Shown one piece after another: positions 8,601 to 12,915 of a DNA stretch of 12,915 nucleotides. The stretch is from assembly GCA_003990745.1 (NCBI GenBank), contig RBNI01005198.1, positions 1-12,915 on the forward strand. The letters are read 5' to 3'. Each line of letters begins with the position of its first letter. Position 1 is the stretch's first letter. The stretch comes from Jimgerdemannia flammicorona (Eukaryota; Mucoromycota; Endogonomycetes; Endogonales; Endogonaceae). Below the pieces are notes generated by a model. It made no database searches, was not told the origin of the DNA, and saw only the letters and a list, made by a program, of their open reading frames with translations. Both the position numbers and the translations under genes were made by a program.

Positions 8601-8972
8601 GTGCACTCGCCGGAAGCTCTACTTTTGTCGGGCTCGCACGAGGGCGCCGCCGCGCCCACCCCGTTGCGCTGGCCAGTCACTTTCAAAGACGAAGTCGAAG
8701 CTGGGGCGGCGGTAACGGCGGGGCATGAGACTGGTCAAGCGATACTAGCCATTATGAACGAGGGGATGGAGTTCGTTCCTCAGGGACCCGTACCGAACAT
8801 GTTGGATGGCATGCCGCAGCCGCAGCTGGGACTCGAGTTATGGCCGTTTGTGGTCGAGGGCGCAGGGAAGGATGTCGCCGGCGGTGTCGGGGTTGGGGTT
8901 GGAGAGGGGGTTGGGTTTCTGGAGTGGGTCGATGAGAATGCGGCAGCAGGGGGGAGGGGGCAGTGGGCTTAA
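5611..8972 (+). CDS. TRIM37-like RING / B-box / coiled-coil / MATH E3 ubiquitin ligase (12-exon gene)
   Basis: The spliced product is about 675 residues. A disordered Ala/Ser-rich N-terminus (1-30) precedes a RING finger at 33-71 with ligands C33, C36, C46, C49, C54, C57, C68, C71: eight cysteines, with C49 where a C3HC4 RING has histidine. A complete B-box follows: C105, H108, C117, C120, C125, C128, H134, H137. A charged helical region, probably coiled coil, runs about 140-255. The MATH/TRAF-like domain (about 303-410) contains VYGVSWRLKVYC, YVSVFVEL, YQYRIEL and NETWGWYNF. The C-terminal third is low complexity: KRAKEK (possible nuclear signal), an acidic run at 462-467, and a Gly/Val-rich end. 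This order, and RING and MATH motifs such as CFICYEDL and WRLKVY, match animal TRIM37 (RBCC-MATH), which ubiquitinates proteins including histone H2A. E2 binding and ligase activity are inferred; substrate and cell location are unknown. ATG 5611 is chosen because it leads directly into the RING. The tail is shorter than in human TRIM37. Confidence 0.87.
7113..7203. repeat. Tandem TTTTGTG repeat followed by (TA)n inside intron 6
   Basis: About eight to nine copies of the 7-mer TTTTGTG (7113-7175) are followed by an alternating TA tract (7176-7203). Both lie wholly within the intron 7081-7240 of the TRIM37-like gene and account for its length of 160 nt. The Cys/Val/Phe-rich short ORFs crossing it are products of the repeat. 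Confidence 0.9.
7606..7661. repeat. 22-bp G-rich tandem repeat inside intron 8
   Basis: Two exact copies of a 22-bp unit (GAGTTGGGGAGAAGTTTGGG plus AA) at 7606-7627 and 7628-7649 are followed by a partial third copy to 7661. It lies within the intron 7568-7741 and carries alternating GGGG and GGG runs on the transcribed-sense strand, separated by 7-8 nt. Confidence 0.92.
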
Positions 8973-9354
8973 AAGGGAAACAATGAGGGAACTACCTTTT
9001 TCTTTTTTCTTTCCATTTGGGTGAGGATAGACGACGTGCGTGCGTGAGTGGATGATGACTTTGGAATATGCATTTTCCTTTTATCTGGTATCTGATATCC
9101 AAGAACCGCCCGGTTTCGATCTCTTGATCGACTGAAAGATTCGCCATTTACTGCTTCTCTGTTGTATATCTCGAACACCAAATTTCTCGCCAACTTTCTG
9201 GGGAGTTTTCTGTTTCTTTAACATCATTGCTTTCAAAATCAAGTTAAACCCTATGCTTTTGATATGTATCTTTTCCAACATAAAAATATATGGGCAGGAA
9301 TTGTCAAAATATTCATCGTCATTCACTTTTCTCGGCGCTATCAAAGATGTGAAG
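8973..9354. other. 3' flank of the TRIM37-like gene
   Basis: Downstream DNA begins right after the stop at 8970-8972. It includes a T/C-rich tract (about 8996-9017), a short GACGACGTGCGTGCGTGAG stretch and increasingly A+T-rich sequence. No AATAAA was found; a poly(A) site cannot be placed. No recognisable gene. Confidence 0.4.
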
Positions 9355-9477
9355 ATGACCGCTGGAACAGACGTGGCGGACGTCTATCCAAAGTCTGACG
9401 TCCCGCCCAACTACTCCTTCAAGGCCAACACGGCCAAAGGCGGACGATATGTATTTCAAAGGTATGACATGTCTTAA
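9355..9477 (+). CDS. Possible short exon or gene fragment, unidentified
   Basis: From ATG 9355 a 40-codon frame with third-position G/C preference similar to the nearby gene reads MTAGTDVADVYPKSDVPPNY at its start and ends YDMS before TAA at 9475-9477. A donor-like CAAAG|GTATGA lies about 16 bases before the stop, so it could be the first exon of a longer gene, but no continuing exon was identified downstream. The frame is also open for 34 codons upstream of this ATG, in AT-rich sequence that looks non-coding. GACGT occurs three times within it. I recognise no family. It could be a remnant or chance. Confidence 0.25.
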   Translation: MTAGTDVADVYPKSDVPPNYSFKANTAKGGRYVFQRYDMS

Positions 9478-9916
9478 TTTTGGTGTTATCATCCGTTGAA
9501 CTCGTCTCGTGACCAAGCCCGGCGGCTGCATCAAACTTAAGTGTGGGGTCGATGATCTCCGTCGTGCCCTGCGTTGATCATTGAGCGATCCATCACGCCC
9601 GAGTTGGGCAGGAGGTGGGTAGTGTTCCTGGCTGCTTGTGGGGTTCACGCCCTGCGTTGATCATCGGGATGGAGTGGAGATTGTTGGAGAAAATGAACCG
9701 CCGAGACAAACAAAATGTTATCAAATATATGTCAATCGAGATTACGAACTCGGGCTGGGCTTGTCGCTTCGGTTGAGTGAATGAGACTACTGTTTAAGTC
9801 TAAATTAGGATATATACAAGTCCCATGAGGGAGCAGGCTCTGCTCCAGCCCTTTCAGGCTGACTCTTTTTGAATGGTGAGGTAACAAAGGAGAATGTTGC
9901 AAGTGCTATTGAAATC
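9478..9916. other. Intergenic DNA crossing the right CpG boundary
   Basis: 9478-9775 has ordinary CpG content and holds two copies of GCCCTGCGTTGATCAT (annotated separately). The last CpG is near 9771. Just beyond, two small hairpins follow one another: GGAGCAG-GCT-CTGCTCC (9830-9846) and AGCC-CTTTCA-GGCT (9847-9860). Minus-strand open frames here have no recognisable product. Confidence 0.4.
9566..9664. repeat. 16-bp direct repeat GCCCTGCGTTGATCAT
   Basis: Exact copies lie at 9566-9581 and 9649-9664, 83 bp apart, both followed by sequence beginning with T/C then GRG. There is no larger shared flank. They could be a local duplication or a paired protein-binding site. Confidence 0.7.
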
Positions 9917-10130
9917 TCAGTCAAGCTTTATCTGACACATCAGACAGCAAAACACCTTAGATCTGCCTAAGCCATGGTGGAGATATCTATAGCACCCACA
10001 TGTCTTGGAAGTATACTCTTCTGTGCAGAGGATGATCTGGCACCATAGGTGCTTACATGCTTTATGAGTCAGATGCTGGCAAAAGCAGAAGTGTGACCAT
10101 GTGCACATCACACATGCAATCTTAGAATGA
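9917..10130 (-). pseudogene. Decayed SWIM zinc-finger-like fragment
   Basis: Read on the minus strand, the frame contains the cysteine/histidine pattern C-F-C-Q-H-L-T-H-K-A-C-K-H-L (about 10049-10087), which satisfies the SWIM consensus CxC...CxH with the common CKH ending. It is followed by more cysteines (IILC, CGC, CCLMC). SWIM fingers occur in MULE-type transposases and fungal SWIM-domain proteins. Upstream the frame is open to about 10143 and is then cut by a TAG that is one C-to-T step from CAG; no transposase catalytic motif was found further upstream. The surrounding DNA is CpG-free repeat DNA, so a dead transposon remnant is plausible. The assignment rests on one short motif. Confidence 0.33.
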
Positions 10131-11586
10131 ATATGACATTGCCTCTATCTGATCATCTCTATGTATGAAACTCTGACAGGAGAATGATATGATAGTTCTC
10201 ACATAGCTACTATGTGAGCTTGCAATGGTAGTCATTGATCAAGCATTGAATATACTTGTAAATATATAGCATGATATATCACAACTTGTAATTAGTAAAT
10301 TTATATATATCTCCTTTAATATCTGATCTCTTTTCTATAGTTAAAGAGAATAAAAATAATATATACCAAACTGACCTATAGTTTATACTTGTTCATATTC
10401 TCATAGATACTATCTCACTTGCTCTGAAGTCTGTCATGTTTATGACTCAGTCTATAGATGTAAGTAATATCATTCTTTCTCTACTCAATTACTAGTCTAC
10501 TTGGGTTATATCCAGTCATAAATATTATATATCAGGATTCAATATAATAATCCCTACACTCCTTTCACCAAACATAGAGTCTTGGCTCTTGGCTTATACA
10601 TTAAGGAGTATGGGAATATAGAGATAGAATTCACTGAGATAATTCATTACAAGTTGGCTATTATATTCAAGATTAACTGGTAGAGGTTCAGCAGACCTCA
10701 TATTAGAGAGAAATGTAAATTTACTACATAATTTCCCCCAGTACTTGGAAAGTACTACAATTGACTGAAAAAAAAAATAAAAATAAAAATAAAAATAAAT
10801 TATTAAAAATTATTAAAACTAATAAGAATTCAATATAAAATCAAAATGATTTTTATCTATTGACAATTCTTTTTAGAATGAAACTTTATTTAAAATACAT
10901 GTTTTACTATAAAGTTAGAGATATACTCCTTGAGAAGATTATTTATAGCCTCATCATGAATGTTATATAGTATCTCTAGAACTTACTTATCATTGTTCTT
11001 AAAGTTAGAGACATTGAGATACTATGCTCTCAGATCCTTCTTGTAGTATTTTATACCTTTGTTTTGAACTGCAGTAAGGTACTGATTGTATATCCATTGT
11101 GCTGTTCCTATTCTTGATTATTAATATCATAAGTATGGTTGTTTTAAGAGACAAAAAAAAAAAAAAAGGTAAATTTACTATAAGAGGGTTACTTTTTAGG
11201 ATAACTATTACATAGTTCTAGAAGGGTTTTCTGGAAGTTCTAGATATTTTGGAAGACCATTTTCTTAAGATCAAGATCAATTTCATACAGAGTATGTCCT
11301 CTATACTTATTGATTTCAAGATTGAGTTGATATCTTAACCAAAGTTATTATTTAGACTAGTTCTGGATATTCAGGATTTTCTATATTTCAGGAAGTTTAA
11401 GAAACTAAGACCAGCTTAATTGAATTGGCTTATTACTGCAGACAATACCTAATTAGGAAATTTTATGATAGAGTTAGAAGTAGGACCTAATGGGGAGTGG
11501 ATTTACTTAAGAGTAGTTTGTGGGTTATTAAATAGGTTTATTCTTTATTCATAATATTGCTATACTAGGAGTAGTTATATAAAGAC
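10131..11586. repeat. CpG-free AT-rich degenerate repeat DNA
   Basis: About 1.45 kb without any CG dinucleotide that I can find and with stops in all frames. It includes an A-rich simple repeat, (AAAAT)n-like, at about 10768-10799, and an A14 run at about 11154-11167. Between 11330 and 11540 the plus strand looks like broken former coding sequence, but no domain could be named. The tract ends with TTATATAAAGACAGGG just before the minisatellite. Confidence 0.45.
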
Positions 11587-12646
11587 AGGGGCAATACAGC
11601 AACATGGGCAACATGGGCAGGCAAGATGGGCAAGATGGCAAGATGGCAAGATGGGCAACATGGGCAAGATGGGCAGACAGCAAGATAGGCGACATGGGCA
11701 AAATGGGCAAAATGGGCAACACAGGCAATATGAGCAATATGGGCAATATGGACAACATGAGGGGCAACACAGGCAACATGGGCAACACGGGCAACACAGG
11801 TGAGTAAGACGGGCAAGATGGGCAAGACAGACAAGACAGGTAAGACAGTAAGACAACAAGATGGGTGACATAGGCAAAATGGACAAGATGGGCAAGACAG
11901 GCAAGATAGACAAGATGGGTAAGATGGGTAAGATGGACAAGATGGTAAGATGGCAAGATGGCAAGATAGGCAACATGGGCAAGATGGGCAAGACAGGCAA
12001 AATGGGCAAAACGGGCAACATGGGCAATACAAGCAATACAGGCGGGCAACATGGGCAACACGGGCAACATGGGCAGGCAACATGGGCAGACAACACAGAC
12101 AATATGGGCAACATGGGCAACATGGGCAACACGGGTAATACGGGCAACATGGGCAACATGAGCAATATGGGCAACACAGGCAACACAGGCAACATGAGCA
12201 ACACGAGCAACATAGGTAGGCAAGATGAGCAAGATAGACAAGATGGGCAAGATGGCAAGATGGGCAAGATGGGCAAGATGGGCAGATAGCAAGACAGATG
12301 ACATAGGTATGATGGGCAAAATGGGCAAAATGGGCGATATGGGCAATACGGGCAACATAGGCAACACAGGCAACATGGGCAATACAGGCAGGCAAGACAG
12401 GCAAGATGGGCAAGATAGGCAAGATGGGCAAGACAGGCAAGATAGCAAGATGGCAACATGGGCAACATGGGCAACACAGGTAGGCAAGATGGGCAAGACA
12501 GGTGACATGGACAAGACAGGCAAAATGGGCAAAATGGGCAACACAGGCAATACGGGTAATATGGGCAACATAGGACATGGGCAATATAGGCAGGCAAGAT
12601 GGGCAAGACGAGCAAGATGGGCAAGACAGGCTAGATGGACAAGATA
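11587..12646. repeat. Minisatellite of a 9-bp unit, GGGCAAGAT / GGGCAACAT family
   Basis: More than one hundred diverged copies of a 9-bp unit, consensus GGGCAA(G/C)A(T/C) with GGGCAAAAT, AGGCAACAC and GGGCAATAT variants, run for about 1.06 kb. Truncated 8-bp units (GGCAAGAT) and 13-bp units (GGGCAGGCAAGAT) interrupt the phase. The variants are blocked: AAGAT-type and AACAT/AACAC-type runs alternate. A GACATaggcaAAATgggca-like sub-block recurs near 11690, 11865, 12300 and 12500, suggesting a higher-order repeat. The plus strand is G/A-rich and T-poor. Because 9 is a multiple of 3, each frame encodes a tripeptide repeat: MGN, GQH, WAT on plus; MLP, HVA, CCP on minus. This leaves three overlapping minus-strand ORFs of about 340-350 codons, which I do not annotate as genes. 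Confidence 0.95.
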
Positions 12647-12915
12647 GGAGATACTAATAGAGGTAGGTCAGGTATACTAGATATCAAGTACTTGAGGTGG
12701 TTGGGGCTCACAACCCATACCTACTGAGTGGAGCAGGCCAGGTAGGAGGATCTAGTTACTCGGGCAGTGAGGTCACAACTCATACCTTAAAGGTGTAAGG
12801 CTGGATGAGAGTGAAGATGGGTTGAAATTAGGGTAGAATAGGGCTACTGATGTTGTATGAGGATATGTGGCATGTTATAGATAGTTAATAAATGAGGCTA
12901 CAGCCTATAGAAAAA
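12647..12915. other. Flank of the minisatellite with a degenerate ~38-bp duplication
   Basis: No gene is visible. A segment at about 12689-12726 (TACTTGAGG...CTCACAACCCATACC) recurs in diverged form at about 12757-12792 (TACTCGGG...GTCACAACTCATACC), 68 bp later. One CpG lies in the second copy. The window ends in A+T-rich sequence. Confidence 0.5.

Larger units (their letters stand above)
5611..8972 (+). other. Exon-intron map of the TRIM37-like gene
   Basis: Exons by hand: 5611-5883, 6102-6233, 6315-6473, 6586-6670, 6774-6886, 6980-7080, 7241-7326, 7467-7567, 7742-7855, 7942-8036, 8122-8386, 8469-8972 (stop TAA 8970-8972). All introns are GT-AG, and the phases join into one frame of 2028 nt including the stop. 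Donors are mostly canonical (GTATGG, GTACGT, GTGGGT, GTAAGC, GTAGGG, GTACGG, GTGAGT, GTGGGT); the last intron has the weaker GTTTGT. Introns are about 80-218 nt. Least certain points: the 5884-6101 intron is the longest and could hide a small exon; exon 5 could start at 6753 instead of 6774; exon 6 at 6986 instead of 6980; exon 9 at 7685 instead of 7742, although 7742 gives the better MATH-domain match (IEL then KHPSGAPDAPKSIVRDYA). Confidence 0.75.

Noticed and set aside
11549..12624. Three minus-strand ORFs of 339-349 codons as genuine proteins (leucine/proline or cysteine-rich)
   Set aside because: All three frames are open at once because the repeat period is 9; no signal, domain or non-repetitive sequence is present.
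11587..12646. A CRISPR-like array
   Set aside because: The units are contiguous 9-mers with no unique spacers and the context is eukaryotic.
11604..12647. A collagen- or Gly-repeat-like protein (MGN/MGK repeats) on the plus strand
   Set aside because: The plus frames are broken by stops and shift phase wherever units are 8 or 13 bp long; this is the minisatellite read through.

Overview
The window looks like nuclear DNA of a filamentous fungus, most likely a basidiomycete (Agaricomycetes-like). The only confident gene is cut by about eleven short GT-AG introns, and it sits in a CpG-normal island between AT-rich, CpG-starved repeat DNA. The assignment to Basidiomycota is inferred from gene architecture and base composition; no marker gene proves it.

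Layout. 1-3890 is degenerate repeat DNA with only one CpG that I can find (near 1557). It holds a 39-T homopolymer, an LTR-like stretch, a 568-bp foldback (MITE-type) element flanked by TA (1073-1640), a long stop-riddled tract (1641-3480) and an A-rich segment bounded by near-identical 24-nt inverted arms (3504-3733). At about 3891 the composition switches abruptly. 3891-5610 is intergenic or weakly coding DNA with scattered promoter-like motifs and one unidentified minus-strand ORF. 5611-8972 is the main gene. 8973-9775 is downstream DNA with a short possible exon (9355-9477) and a 16-bp direct repeat. After the last CpG near 9771, CpG is absent again until about 11689. That tract carries a decayed minus-strand SWIM zinc-finger-like fragment (9917-10130) and unrecognised AT-rich DNA. 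11587-12646 is a roughly 1.06-kb minisatellite of a 9-bp unit (GGGCAAGAT/GGGCAACAT type). The last 270 bases hold a short degenerate duplication.

The main gene, spliced by hand, gives a protein of about 675 residues with the order RING finger - B-box - coiled coil - MATH/TRAF-like domain - acidic, low-complexity tail. That is the architecture of TRIM37, the RBCC-MATH E3 ubiquitin ligase of animals, and the similarity runs through the RING, the linker before MATH and the MATH domain. Its RING uses eight cysteines, its B-box ligand set is complete, and its tail carries a candidate SUMO-interacting motif and a SUMO-acceptor consensus. Several introns are enlarged by private tandem repeats, and two acceptor sites are duplicated in frame.

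The most unusual non-genic signals are the sharp CpG boundaries on both sides of the gene island, the foldback element, and the 9-bp array. The array's period keeps all frames periodic, creating three long overlapping but probably meaningless minus-strand ORFs, and its GGG runs every 9 nt match the G-quadruplex rule.
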